NCBI GenBank assembly: GCA_963969365.1
Contig: OZ017758.1
Coordinates: forward strand, 558,001 to 622,000
Length of the DNA: 64,000 nt
Reading direction: 5' to 3'
DNA from: Asterochloris sp. CNOR1
Lineage: Eukaryota; Chlorophyta; Trebouxiophyceae; Trebouxiales; Trebouxiaceae
Position numbers and translations under genes: made by a program. Positions 48,408 through 61,000 of this stretch are shown here, one piece after another (position 1 is the stretch's first letter; every line of letters begins with the position of its first letter). The notes under the pieces were generated by a model, which was not told where the DNA came from, did no database searches, and saw only the letters and a list, made by a program, of their open reading frames with translations.

Positions 48408-49389
48408 CCACTTTAATGGCCCAGCGACCTATTGCTGAGGTGCAGCCATGATTCAAGAGGGTGAGCTGATGTCGTGCGGTCATTTCAGGTGCCTGATCGA
48501 GGCCTTTCGGCAAGTTGTGCTGGGGCAAGCTGTGCACAGCAATTGACCATGCATGGAGGCAGCTCTGCAAGAATTTGGCAAATGGCTGCACATGTAAGCT
48601 CAAACATCACCGAACCCCACTGACTGTTCATGAGTGAGGGTTCCTGAATGTAAAAGGACTACATGTGAAGCAACGCCTGGCCGGAGCGATGTTCGAATCA
48701 AGGGCACTCTAGCCTTGTGCTCTTTGCAGGCGCACACCTTACGAGTATCAGGTCCCCAACAGCTCTACAGCCGATTTGGGGTGAACTGGAGTTGTTGTGA
48801 CTATAACTTGTGACTAAGAGGCATGTAGCCCTGCTGCACTGATGGCCCCCTGCGACTTAGCTAGTCTAGAGCAAGGACCTGCATGAGTAGCAGTGCAGGC
48901 AGCTATTGCAAGGCTGCATTCAGGCTTGAAGGGGCCGCCTTGGAGCTGCTGAGACAGGCTGCACACACCACGCAGACCCGCGTAGGCGACAGAGTACATA
49001 TGGGCCGGTGCCCACTTTGCTGCGGGTGCTGGCTTTTGCAGTGCATCTAGCCTGCCGGCTGAGACGTTTTGCGCAGTGATGCTTACTTCATTCCCGCTGC
49101 GCAATGACTCCAGAGATGCAGCCGGACTCAGGCCTTTCAGGTGGAAACCGACCTGCTGAGAACCTGTGGGACTAATGTCGAAGCTAGCCGGAGCTCTTGA
49201 GACACACTTCGAAGACTGAGTTAGCTTGTGGCATGAAGTCGAGTGCCTGGACGAGCATCCGTAGTCATATTAAGACCCAATGGGCGCAAAGTTCGTCTGC
49301 ATATCGAGCTCCCCCGGGTACACGAGATTCCATGACTTCTTAAGCCACGGGATTGCTGTGACGTGGTCTTTGGATGACGTGCATGCAGG
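48341..49389. other. Repeat-derived stretch right of the retroelement
   Basis: No gene seen. 48478-48655 matches one arm of the foldback element (AGGTGCCTGATCGAGGCC, AATGGCTGCACATGTAA), and 48735-48830 resembles 14050-14130. Old fragments of the same repeat families found in the tandem units. Confidence 0.4.
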
Positions 49390-49394
49390 CCTGC

Positions 49395-49626
49395 TGTGGC
49401 CCAGGGGTTACAGGGTGCTGTGGACTTGGGCCCTGAGGCCAGGTACAAAGATGTGAGGTGTGTGTAGTATGAGAGGACTGTTGGTGGAGTGAACAAAGTG
49501 CTATATATATTATTTTATAATCAATACTTACAAAGCAGGAAAGTTCTAGCAGGTGCAGTACTTCTGGCAGGTGCAGTAGAAGTGTCTGTCAGGTCTGGTA
49601 GGTTTCAGAGGTAGCTGTGTGCTACA
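49395..49626 (-). repeat. Solo LTR e (inverted)
   Basis: 232 bp on the - strand, TGTAGCACACAGC to CCTGGGCCACA. Flanks CCTGC (49390-49394) and CTTGC (49627-49631) agree at four of five bases, as an aged 5-bp target duplication. It holds a TATATATA motif. Confidence 0.75.
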
Positions 49627-49652
49627 CTTGCTGCACAGCATGTTCTTTTGGC

Positions 49653-50071
49653 ATGATGATGATGATTGATGATGATTGATGATGATTACGTTTATGTCCG
49701 TAGCCTCAATGAACGGGCTTAGGACTATGACAAGGCTTTGCTTTGCTTCATATCAGTGTGCCTGGCCTCCAGCACATCATTAGTTAGGTTCACTTCAGTT
49801 TTGAGCATCAGGTTCTGCAGTCAGCTCGGTGCCATTAAGTGTGTGCTCATGTGAGCAAGTCCTTAGGTGTCTGGTCGAAATCTGAGTCAGATCTAGTGAG
49901 AAGAAATGTATCTGATGGTACTAGCGGCCTTCCTGAGCACTTACATTCACATACATCGCATTTGGCATGCTCCCCAACTTTTATACCCCTGGGTGGTGGG
50001 GTGCAGCAACCAGGAATCGAACCCAGGTCCCCAGGTTTGCTGATGCTTTACCACTGAGCTATTGCCACGCC
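49653..50071 (-). mobile_element. tRNA-derived SINE with a LINE-like 3' tail
   Basis: Read on -, it starts with a tRNA-like head (50071 to about 49999) with an A box TAGCTCAGTGG (50061-50051) and a B box GGTTCGATTCC (50023-50013). These are the internal promoter of RNA polymerase III. A body of about 260 bases without coding follows. The 3' end carries GAGGCTACGGAC preceded by AGTCCTAAGCCCGT, then an (ATC)n-type tail. The same 3' block and tail end the LINE at 58023, as expected if the SINE uses that LINE's enzyme for retrotransposition. Head stems pair poorly, so it is not a working tRNA. No target duplication was recognised. Confidence 0.7.
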
Positions 50072-50182
50072 TGGAAGACATCTGCATACATGAAAATCTC
50101 TGAACGTTGTCATTGACCTGAAAGTGGCAGAATCGTGGAGGCTGCAGCAAACGAAGGGGAAATAAAGAAGTTGTAGTAGAAA

Positions 50183-50439
50183 TGTAGCACATAGCTACCT
50201 ACTAGAACCTACCAGACCTGCCAGACACTTCTACTGCACCTGCCAGAAGTTTCCACTGCACCTGCTAGAAACTTCCATGCGCTTACCTTCATGAAGACTG
50301 ATAATAATATGGTATATATAGCACTCTATTCACCTTGCTAGGAGACCTCTCATACTTCACACACCTCATGAAGTCCTGACACCCTTGTACTTGGCCTAAG
50401 GGCCCAAGTCCATAGCAACCATGTAACCCCTGGGCCACA
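50183..50439 (+). repeat. Solo LTR f
   Basis: 257 bp, TGTAGCACATAGC to CCTGGGCCACA, flanked exactly by AGAAA (50178-50182 and 50440-50444). TATATATAGCAC lies inside. The cleanest target duplication among the solo LTRs. Confidence 0.85.
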
Positions 50440-50500
50440 AGAAATATGCCAACCAAAACATTGCGGTGCATAACAGCCACAAGCCAAATCAAGACACTTT

Positions 50501-50968
50501 GTGCTTGTTTGTGCAACTGTTGTGGTCGAGGGAAAGGCTGTTGCTCTGCAAGTTCCTGTCTTGGCTCACTTAAACGATGCAGAGGGTTACGTCCAAGCAG
50601 AGGACTTGAGGGGTGCCAAGCGCCAAGCCGGCCTGTTTGAGACCAGCATGCTGCATACACGTGGTTATAAATTGCCGATGACAACTGCCGACAGCAGGCT
50701 CATCAGGCATGCCATTACATCCTCGCAGCCTGCCATTGGACGAGCTGAACGTCTATTGGACCTCCTCGTTTCAGCTTCAACGATCTCCTTGGTGCTGAAT
50801 AGGAGAAGGAAAGTACAGTCCTCTGAATCCCCAACAAGGTCATGCCTGCCGCCTTCATCGCACATGGAAAATGCACGGGCTTTCTTTGGCAGGGGCTTGC
50901 AGTTCGTTCTTGCAGCTGAACAAATGTCTGGTTGGATGCGAGAGACACCTGCGACGGCCCAGAGCTGA
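50501..50968 (+). CDS. Unrecognised open frame
   Basis: A 155-codon frame with mixed, protein-like composition in its first 100 residues (VQAEDLRGAKRQAGLF, SASTISLVLNRR). No family recognised and no clear splice context. It starts 60 bases after solo LTR f. Could be an exon, a degraded mobile-element gene or chance. Confidence 0.2.
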   Translation: MLVCATVVVEGKAVALQVPVLAHLNDAEGYVQAEDLRGAKRQAGLFETSMLHTRGYKLPMTTADSRLIRHAITSSQPAIGRAERLLDLLVSASTISLVLNRRRKVQSSESPTRSCLPPSSHMENARAFFGRGLQFVLAAEQMSGWMRETPATAQS

Positions 50969-50969
50969 C

Positions 50970-51966
50970 GTCGTGCATGCGCAGAGAGCCTTGTTCACGT
51001 GTGTTAGAGCGCTTTCTGAGACGACCTGCTGCATGTTTTCCCCTCTGCGTTGATGTTGAAAGGTGTGCACTTGCTTCAGTCCGTACGGCAGTAAGACAAG
51101 GACGCAAACTAGAGCGGAGTTTGCAACGTAAGAATAGCTTAAAGTCCTCCAGCGGTCTGGACCCAGCTAACTGCTTCAGCATCCATGCTATCTGAGACTC
51201 TAGTTTTGGGAATGGCACAATGAAGTCAGGGCGCACTTCTTGCCGGTAGGAAGGACACGCTGCGCGCCCTGAAGCCATACCTCTTTTCATACTGTCATGA
51301 TCTCAACCGAGTAGTGACTGAACCGAATGACAACAGAGGCAGCCGACCTGTGCGCGCAAGGCCAAGATTGGGAGACCGCTTTGTCAGCAGTTTTGCCCGG
51401 GTGGCTGCTTGGCGGAGTTCACATCACCTTGCATTTCTGCTCATTTACTTCTGACAAAGGGCTGTAAAAGGCGCAAGGTCTGGAAGGAATCATGCTCTGC
51501 AAACAGATGATCCCTGCAGGTCAGCTGGCAGGTTGCTGCTTATAAACCATCGTTGCGACTGCGTAATCTGCAGAATCTGAAAAGCCTTCCTGATGCGCAA
51601 CAAAACTTTTTTGACATCACCTGAACATCTCGTGGGCACTCAAGCCTCTGGATTCCAGATCAAGCTTCAGCCCCAACTGCACCTGTACCGCCCTGGCTTA
51701 TGCAGTCCTACGGCATCAAAGCATCTAGTTGGCAGATATGATGTGGCGTAGTATGAACTCAAACAGGTTTCAGGATGCCATCGCCACTTTCCAAAGTCGC
51801 TCTGCAAGCTGAAGGGACTCATCAGCTGCATAAGGTCGGCTTTGGAGTACAGTCAGTACTTAGTCTTCAAAATGCGCCTGTGATGTGTCCTGGACACATA
51901 CTCAGTGCTTTGTTCAACTACATTCCATGCCATGCTCAGGAAGGTACAACAGCAGCAAGAGGGGGA
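50970..51966. other. Intergenic stretch, nothing recognised
   Basis: No coding, RNA or repeat signature could be supported between the frame at 50501-50968 and the tubulin ligase-like gene. Confidence 0.4.
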
Positions 51967-54900
51967 CTATCGGGAGTCCTCTTCTTGACAGACGGCTGGG
52001 AGACGGCAAGATTTATTCAGGTGGCCACGACGTACTGGAAGCTTCGGGGCTTTGGACGAGCCAACAAAGGCTGGACGACAATGTCTGGACCCAAGCTGCA
52101 CAGAGTCGTTCAGGCACTTCCTAGCCATCTGAAGTGTGACAGGTGTGACTTTCTCCTTAGGGGCCGCACAGTAATCTTTCGAATCTGCAAGTAGCAATGC
52201 AATGGCTTTGTCAGGCACAGTGCATCTACAGGAAGAGACAGAAGTGCTTCACAAACTTACCTGACTGGGTGCGGAGAAACGCCTGGACCAGATGTGGGGA
52301 TGCTTTCAGGCTGATGAGACTTGCGGCAAGCTTGTCAGCAGAGGAAGAGGCAGCAGCCGCTTGCAGACCGCTGTTGGCTGTTTTGGGCATCTTGCACTTG
52401 TTGGGACGCCCTTGCGGAGCATGTGCAGGCTTGCAAGACTGTCCTGAGCGACCCCTGGCGCTGTGTTGGACAGCGCATTGACTCTGCTTGCCAGCAGTGC
52501 TATTGCTGTCAGCACTGCTCTGCATGTCTGGCAAAGGGACTACCCTGGCATCTGCTGCAGAGCTGACTGCCTGGGGCAGTTTGCTCAGCTCTGGCACAGC
52601 AGTGATGCCCCTGCCAGGCTTTGCTGGCCCTCTGCCTAGCTTGACGGTGCTGCCGCTCCCAAAGCGTTTGGTTGGTGCAGAGCCTGACCTCAGAAGGCCA
52701 GCTTGAATGGCCTCAGCTGGCCTGGCACTCCTAGCCCTTGAGACAGCGCCAGCTGGGCAGTAGGAGTTGGCGGTCATCTGCATCCTTGCCTTGAGACGCG
52801 CCAGCAGCTCATCTGATGGCAAGCTGTGCCTGACACGTTGCTGCAGATGGGGAGCTTCCCGGCTTCTCTTGCTGGTAGCCTCAGCATATTGCAATGCTTC
52901 TGCTGAAAGGGCCACAAATGGCTGCTCATCTAGCTGGCAGTCCAAGGTGACCCGGGTCTGCTGTCGCTTCAAGGCTATCTGGCTGCCACGCAGGATGAGC
53001 GGATTGCTCATCATCTGTGGGCCACCACAATCGCTGACGGCGTCTCCCCTGACAAGGAGTGCCCACTTGCCAACATCTGCCCCAGCAATGAGGTCCTGGT
53101 ATAGCTTGAAGCTGCTGGAGCCAATTTCCTGATTGCTAGCAGGCCTGGGTGACTGCTGCTGGTCCCCAGCCACCTGCAGGCAGATTCTCATGAGCCAGCC
53201 GCCATGTCCCAGCATGTCAGCGCGTGTCAGCGCCACAGAGAGGCAGACACTGTCTTCAGCATACCTCATTGACATCTGGCAAGTCCTGCTGCGCTGCATC
53301 CGCCACCTCCTCAACTGCCATCTGGCAGGAACGTCGTTGCTGCTTGCAATGCTCCGGCAGATCTAGAACCACCTGCACTGGCACCACAATACTGCATGTA
53401 GGTGTGCAAACCTCACTTCAGCAAAGCCTTAACAGGATTCTTCAACACTGGCCACGATCGGCTCTTCTGCTCAGGGGTGTTGATGCTGCACAGAAGCATG
53501 CCACCCACCTTGAAAAGGTCATTCACCATGCCAGTGACCATCCCGCCTGTCACAGGTGTGCTGTGCTCAAGGCTTGGGCTGCAGTTGACCTCAATGAGCC
53601 AGACATTCAAGCTGTCATCCACCACAAAATCATAGCCAAACAGCTCATGGCTGTTGCCCCGATCCTCCAGTGTCTCCTGTGGCAAAGGCATTGTCTTTTG
53701 GAGCAGCGCAGCAGCTGAGGGACTGCACCGGCAATACCTGACCATCGCGTTCATCACACATGCCAGGCAGGAATGCAGCAGGAAGACGCAGGGGACTGCG
53801 CTCACTGCTGCACAGGCCATGGAGTACTTTACAATGCGCTCCATCTGAGGCCTGATGTGTGTGGTCCACAGATCCCCCCTGCCACAAGCAGTCTGCAGGT
53901 AGTCTGCAAACTGACTGCTGGGCCACATGTTCCCTTCCGCAATGTCAGCTGCAGGGGATTGTGGGCACTGCTGTGAGTCACACGAGATGCCACGAGGACA
54001 AATGCATAGCAAAGATTACCTGACTCAAAGACATTGCTCTTCCGTGCGATACAGTTGTTGCTGAGGTGACAAAACACGTTGCTGATGTCTGTGAGGCTGT
54101 AGTCCTCAGCACAGAATCTGAGGTAGCAGTCGCTGTAGAACCAGACGGTGAGCGGGGCCACTGACGTCACAAGTACCCATTGCCGGATGTCGAACTTTCT
54201 GCAGCAAACAGCATTTGCTGACTGCTCGTGGCATCAGTGGCAACTGGATGCTGCCTCTGCACATGCTCACCTGCCCCGGATGATGAGAGGGTGTTCTATA
54301 TACTTCTGCGCAACCCACATCTGCAGTGCCTCTCCTGACATGGACTCACAGTGCAGCTTGTCCTGCATGCACAGCACCTGAGAAGTGTCGAGCGGGCTGG
54401 TGGCTGCCATGTGGCTCAGCACCATCTGTCACCAGCACCTGGCCTGTGAACAGCAGCTGCGCACCTTGACCTCCTTCATGTTGTTTGTGCAAAAGATGCC
54501 GCGCCCACGGGACTTGCTGCCAGGCTTCAAGATCCAGATGTTGCCATGTCCATCAATGCTGCTCTGCGCATGCCAGCGCTTGAGTTCTGCCAGCAGGGTC
54601 TCTGCCTGCTGCACCAGAGGAGGTGGCAGTGGCGCCACAGCCCCTGCAATAACTATGCATTTGCAGCTGGCAGCCTCCACAGTTGAGCGGCAATGCCTGG
54701 GCCAGACAGCATAAAGCGCATGCTGGTTGGCTAGACTCAGACTTGTGGGGTGCAGCAGGCAGGTCCCAGCAGCATACAGATGGCCACCTGCACTGGCTGA
54801 TGCTGGCCGCGAGAGCGCAGGCAGCCCCGAGCAGCGAGTGAAGCAGGGGCACTCCAACAGCAGCTGCCACTGGGCGGACCCCAGGACAGGCAGCTGGGGT

Positions 54901-56181
54901 GTGGCGCCGTCAAACGCCTCGTCATCGATCAGATTCTTGCTGTAGTCCACCTGCACCAGCCCCACACATCAGTGCAGCTGTGAATCAGGACTAAGACTGG
55001 GGGCATAGGGCAGTGACCATACCTGTTGAGAGCAGATTTGCATGGCCAGGTGGACATGCTGCTGCGAGGGCACACCAGTGCTGCTGGTCCCCCCATCGTG
55101 AAGCACACGCCGCAGTATTGCCGCAGCTGCGCTCCATTTGAACTCCACCTCAAAGGCTTTGAGCTCGGCTGCATCGCTGAGGTTCATGGCACGTGGAAAG
55201 AAAGTATTGATGTCCACATCAAAGTGCCAGCGGGCATGCTGGATGGATTGCAGGAGGCCGTACCTGCAGCACAGAGGGCGCCAGCGCCTCTGGCTTAAGC
55301 AGTTGCACAACCAGCATAGCGGACGTGCAGCAAGGTAGGAGCACTCCCATGGCTGCCTCACTTAGTGGTCAGACACTCGCTGGCCCTGGAGAAGTGGTTG
55401 ACCATCTGAGGCCGAAGCAGTCGAGTGGCATGCATGGACTTGGTGCGCAGGCACCACTTGAAGTCGAAGAACTCGCTGTCTGGGTCTCCATTCTCAACCC
55501 AGCCACGTTGCAGGAGCAGGGAGCGCACATCAGGGTATGCCCCTGTCAGCACAAACACCTGCAGGTGGTGCAGGTGCGGCAAGTGTGGTGAGGGGCTACC
55601 GGCAGGACATGCAAGGTCAGCTGCCAGGACAGGGGCGAGTGGCAGCATTCACCTTGGTCCCAGGAGCAATGCCACGCTTTCGCCGCCACCTAGCAAAGTC
55701 ATCATTCCATGAAGAACAGTCTGCCTACAGCATGAATGGCATGGCTGAGGTGATGACAGACACCCTGACCCAATGGCAGCACATTGTACCTGATGTCTGT
55801 ACAGAGGCTGCATGTAAGGAGCGCCCACGCCGGAGGGGTAAGTCTGCACTCATCAGATGCACGCTCAGCCTGGCCCAGGGGGATGTGCAACACACGCCTG
55901 CCGGTAAGACCCACCTGTGCAGCATCAGCTGACATGGACCGCTGCAGGCTCCCTTCTTTCCTGCCAGCTGCGCTTGAGTTGGGCATGTTGCTGCTGTGAT
56001 TCAGCAGGCAAATCGAGGGCCTCAATGCCTCATCACATGACGTACATCCAAGTGCTGCAGGTGCGCAGCTATGTCTGCTGCAGGCATTACCGAGCATTGC
56101 ATGAACAGAGGAGAGTTGGTGCTCACCTGCATGCCCTTTGAAGCCTGTAGAGCCGGGGCTCCCTTCGGCATCTCCGGTCAA
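51967..56181 (-). CDS. TTLL3: TTLL3-type tubulin glycylase (tubulin-tyrosine ligase-like)
   Basis: A spliced gene of at least ten exons. The proposed start is the ATG at 56181, where a short first exon is followed by a GTGAGC donor. N-terminal family features are FVLTGAYPDVRSLLLQRGW and QMVNHFSRAS (exon 55558-55362), then WHFDVDINTFFPRA (55262 to about 55024). The ATP-grasp core follows: NIWILKPGSKSRGRGIF, VAQKYIEHPLIIRG, KFDIRQWVLVTSVAPLTVWF (54199-54020), HLSNNCIARK and ELFGYDFVVDDSLNVWLIEV followed by NCSPS. The NHF and WHFD blocks are those of the TTLL3/8 glycylase branch, which adds glycine to tubulin side chains in cilia. A long basic Ser/Ala-rich tail (53.3-52.26 kb) and a last exon (52188-51967, after a GTAAGT donor at 52263) are predicted by phase. 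Catalytic motifs look intact. Confidence 0.8.
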
Positions 56182-58022
56182 TGCACTTCTTCAGCTATCT
56201 TGAATCATCTTCGATCATTGGCACGACACAACAACCAAGGAAGGCCATCTGTGCGTTGGTTAGATGACCTACAACAAGCATCTGACAGACATGATTGATG
56301 GGCATCCTCGCATGCAGACTTCATGACACAGGCGCAGGCCTCGCGATGCTGCGCAGCTTAGGCAGCTGCCTACTGCTGGTGCAGCATGCCTCTGGTGTCG
56401 ACACCAGGCCTCTCTGAGGCTTTGTGGGTGCCCCATGGCCCAGCAGCTGTTGAGGGGGCCTTCTACAAGCCTGGCACTCAATCTCTGCAGGATACTGGAA
56501 GCCTGTAGATTGCCAGACTCATGCCTGGCAGATCTGGCACATTCATTGATAAGCATAGGTGCGAGAGTGCTGGGTACCGATAGACCATGAACATGGCATG
56601 CTCACTGCCATCTCCGAACAGTTGCTGCTTGGGCAGCGCAGGCTGAGAAATACATTGCTGCCAAGGAAAACGCTCAACAGATTACATGAGCTGCCCGTGA
56701 TGGGCACAGGAGCGTCCTGAATCTACCCCACATGCAAAGGCTTTGTTCTTTGCCATGGTCAATGTTTAGGTGAGTCAGAAGCCTTCTGCCTATGTTGTTG
56801 GCAGTGCAAGCAGACATAAGATGCAGCACAACATGCAGGGCCTGCCGCGGGGAGTTGAGCATACCGTTGCTGAGAGTTTGCACTCAGACCGTACTGAGGT
56901 GGAGGACTTTGTCAAGCGGGCCGTACTGCTCTGTTGTAGTGCTTGCATAAGGAGCGCTGCAATGACGAGCTTGTGTCAAACACCAACTGGTTCATGCAGG
57001 TATGATTGCCTGATGTGGTGCTGGGACTGGTGCAGCAGGATGAGGTGGTCAATACGGGTCAGCAGGGCAACAATGGGGATGGCAACACTGGTCGTGTGCA
57101 GGTGGCAATGCTGGAGGGTGGTCAGGGTGGCAATAATGTTGATGGTGATCCAGGGAGGACAGCAGGTGCATTCCTGTGCATCAAAGTGGCAGCCCATATC
57201 AGTTTCAAGTGCTGGCCAAGGGTGTTCAAGCTGCTCCCTTCTCGGTATACTTTGGGTCCCTAAGATGCTCGCTAATGATCAATGTGTTGGAGCAGTGGCA
57301 GATGACTGCCAGCAGGGACGTCCCTGCCTCGAGACAGCAGGGAGCAATTGGCGGTATATTGCTCATGCCAAAGCTACACGCAATAAGCCAGCCGCCTTTG
57401 ATGCTTTGACATTCCTGTGGACCTTCCCAGGACTGTGACAGATGGGTAGCGCTGCTGGCAATCTCCTTTGATGCACACTCTCAGGGCTTCTGCTTCAGCC
57501 ATTGACCCTCCATGGTCTGCAGGCTAGGCCGGCTCTTCATCAAAGCAGCAGCTCCAAGTCTAGAGGGTCTTATCGCCATGATACTAGTCTCCGCTTGAGC
57601 AACATACTCATGTTGCTGACCTGAAGGTGTAATGCTGCTGACAAAGGCTCGGTGCTCTGCCGGCTTGGCACGTACACAAAGACCACCAGCACCATGGGGC
57701 AGCTGACCTGTACAGCAGTGCTCCAAGCGAGCATCTTCTGCTTGTGTCAGAATGCTGTCATGAAGCATTGGGCTCTGCAGAATCCCATTCTGTAGGATCC
57801 CTGAGCAACTGATCTGAAGCTCATCTTAGCGATAAAGGACGTTTGCTCTGTTTGGGATGGAAAGTTGTGTGAAAAATCTATCAAAGCCTGATGGAGCTCG
57901 GCTGCAGATCAGCATGTGGCAAAGCCTGAACAGCAAGGACCTGTCTGGAATGCCCTTTCTCTGCTTTCCAGGTGACAGCTGCCCAGGGACGCCCAGTAAC
58001 AGCAAGCGGATTAGCTGGTCTT
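56182..58022. other. Intergenic stretch between TTLL gene and LINE
   Basis: No gene recognised. A + strand frame at 56770-57438 and an overlapping Gly/Asn-rich one at 57006-57263 (NTGQQGNNGDGNTGR) are open but resemble no family I know. Confidence 0.3.
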
Positions 58023-61000
58023 CGATGATGATGATTTAAATTTAAAGTCCGTAGCCTCAATGCACGGGCATAGGACTATGATCATTTCATCCTACCAATG
58101 AACTTTGCTGAAGGTGTAGGGGTACAGGCATATCAAGCACGTCACTGTACTTGGCTGGTAAAGAGGGAGCCGGCGCTCATGGCAGGCCTTGGCACTGTGC
58201 TGGGCTTCATCACCACGTTGGACTGCTAGCTGAGGTTGCTGCCCGGAACGCAAACACCCTGGATCCTGTATGGCGCAGAGCCCCCCTGATTGGCTTGCCA
58301 CGCCCTCTCAGCTCGTAGACTTCGCAGTCATGAGAGAGTTATGCTTGGGTATGACTGTGACCAGCAGTCTTCCCCTCGCAGGGCACCAGGCTCCAAAGCG
58401 GCACACCCCAAGCAACAACTCAGCATGGGGACCTTATGGGAAGACAATCATGTGATGAGTCCAGCGCATTGCTATGAAATTGGGGCTCTAATCAGCAGCT
58501 GATGAGCTGGGGACACGTCACGGCACATAGAGGGGTCACCCAGGGTGTCTGTTCCTCATTTAGGCCCAGATGTGCCCCCAGTGATGCCCAGCACATCTGC
58601 GTGCTGGAGCAGTGCTGCCCTGATGTACGTGGCCACTCGGTTTGGTGGTTGTTCAAACAGCGTTGCCAACGACTGCTGCTGCTCCGCAAACAGGTGGCTG
58701 TGAGCAGACCGGAGGTCTGCAAGTCCTGGGCAGTGTAGCAGGATATGGCCTTCATCCTCAATCTCATTCGGTGACCCACAGATTCGGCATGTCCGGTCCT
58801 CTCGCTTGAGCTGGGGCAATCGGTATCGCCCAGTCTGTACGCGCAGCTGGTGGCTGCTGCACCTGATGCTGGCATAGGCTCTGCGTAGCCTGAAGCCTCT
58901 GATCCTGGTCAGGTATGTCTGCATGGCATAGGCCGTGTTGGGACCCCGCATCTGCATGTAGGTGGCCACGGTGGCGGCCTGGCAGTCCCTGAAGCGCTGC
59001 TCATGCTGTTCCTTGCTAGGGGCTGTCTCTGCGCTGCCATGTGCCTGTAGTGCACAGAAGGGGGCCAAGGAGAGGTCGCGGTACAGCGGCAGGTAGCAGA
59101 CGCCGTCATACATAGCCCATAGCAGGGGCTCCTTCTGAAGCTTCGGCTTGAGGTCCCAAATGCGTTGTCTGAACCTGTCCACTTGCCGCTGCCAATGCAC
59201 TGCCAGGGGGTTATCTGCCAAACTCAGCAAGTGCAATCAGACTGTGTGTGTGGCAGTGGATGCCAAGCAATCTGCGCAAAAATTGTGCATGCAGAGACTC
59301 AAGCTGCGCTGTGGCTTGTGTGCCTGCTCTGTGGTCCCAGAACCAGACCTCACAGCCATAGCTCAATATGGGCAGCACCAAGGCATCAAACAATTTGCAG
59401 ATGCGGCGCGGGCACGTCAGACTGATCTGTGCACAGCGCCTGAGCATGTTGTTCATGGTTTTACGCGCAGCTTCCAGGTGCTCGCCAAGGGATTTGGCAA
59501 AGCCCTCCTTGGTGGCTTCAAACTACAGGCCCAGGTACTTGAATAAATCCGAGCGCGTCAGGGGGTGCCCACTGTATGTGAAGGTGCTGCATTCTTGGCA
59601 CTGTCTCTCAAACACCACCACTTCCGTCTTGACCAAACTGACTCTGAGCCGCCTGTTTTCACAAAATATCTGTAAAGCATTCAGCAATCGTTGCAGTCCT
59701 TCTTCACTTGTGCTCATGAGCACCAAATCGTCTGCGAAGAGCAGCAGCGGCACATCATGAAACATGAGCGTGGGTGCATGGTTTCCTTTAAGTTTGTGCA
59801 TGACCTTGTCCAGCACATCGATCAGCAGTCCAAAGAGGAGTGGGCTGAGGGGGCTGCCTTGCTGCACTCCTTGCAGGCACCCGAACGCCTCAGATATGCC
59901 CCCTCCAGCCCTGACCGCTGCCGAGTCTTGGGCGTACATGCTTTGCAGGCAGCTCATGAAGTGTCCACACACCCCCAGGTTTTGTAGGACAGCCCACAGC
60001 ACCCCGCGATCCACTGTGTCAAAGGCCTTCTCAAAATCAACAAAGCAGCAGAAAAGCTTGCTGTTGTGCCGCCTATATTTTCTTACCAGATGTTCAGTGT
60101 GCTAAGCTGTCCAGCTGTGCTATGGCCCCTGCGGAAGCCAGCCTGCGGTGGTGCTCTGAGATTGAGCGCTTCCACCCACCGGGTCATGCGCTGCTCCATC
60201 ACTGTGGCAAATAGCTTGGCCAGCACAGGAATGACCGTGATTGGCCGGTAGCTGTTCATGTTGAGAGGATCCCTCCGATTTCCCTTGTATACTGCAGTGA
60301 CTAGGCCAGTGCTGAGCGACGTGGGATAGGTCCCCTTGAGCATGCTGGTGAACAGCTTGGCTAGGCAGTGTTGCATGTGGAATGGCCCATGCTTCAACAG
60401 CTCTGCACTCATGCCGTCGATGCCAGCTGCTTTGCCAGCACTCAGTTTGTGCAGACCAGCCCGCACATCAGAAACGGTGCAGTCAGCATTCAGGAAAGCA
60501 TCTGTGCCAATATGTACTCCTCTGATGGTGTCTTCAGGGAGCAGCTTTGGGACGGCAGCAGATGCGGGATGGCTGCCCAGCACCTTCTGCATGTGCGCAG
60601 CCTGGATGGCACTGGACAGCGTGCACCCAGGGCGCCTACGCCACCCTGCTACGCAATGAAGATCCGGCAATGAGAGGTGATCCATGCGGTGCATCTCGTT
60701 GGTCAGAAACTGTCGATATTTGCGGCGTCGGACTGCCTGCATCTTAAACTGGTAGCAGCAGCGTGGTGGGCAGTCAGCACAGGAGCCCTTGCTGCTGCTT
60801 TCCACTCACGCCATGAGGCCCAGCATTCTGCATCAAACCACACAGGAAACTGGCGGGGTTTCTGGCCCCTTCCCTTCTTCAGGGCAAAAGTCTGCACAGC
60901 AGCGTCAGCCAAGCATTGTGTCATAGTCAGGACCCCAGCCTCTGGGTCTGCACAGGCCGCATCTAGCTGCTGCTGGTCTGCAGCACACAGAAAATGCTGC

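Noticed and set aside
48408-49389. 3' LTR of retroelement copy 3
   Set aside because: No sequence here matches 44404-44609; the nearest LTR (49395-49626) is inverted and of the other subfamily with its own target duplication.
49999-50071. Functional tRNA gene on the - strand
   Set aside because: A and B boxes are good, but the acceptor and anticodon stems pair poorly, and the head continues into a body with a LINE-type tail, so a SINE fits better.
56770-57438. 222-codon frame on + between TTLL and LINE
   Set aside because: Composition (Cys/Trp-rich, low order) and overlap with a second open frame suggest chance; no family resemblance.
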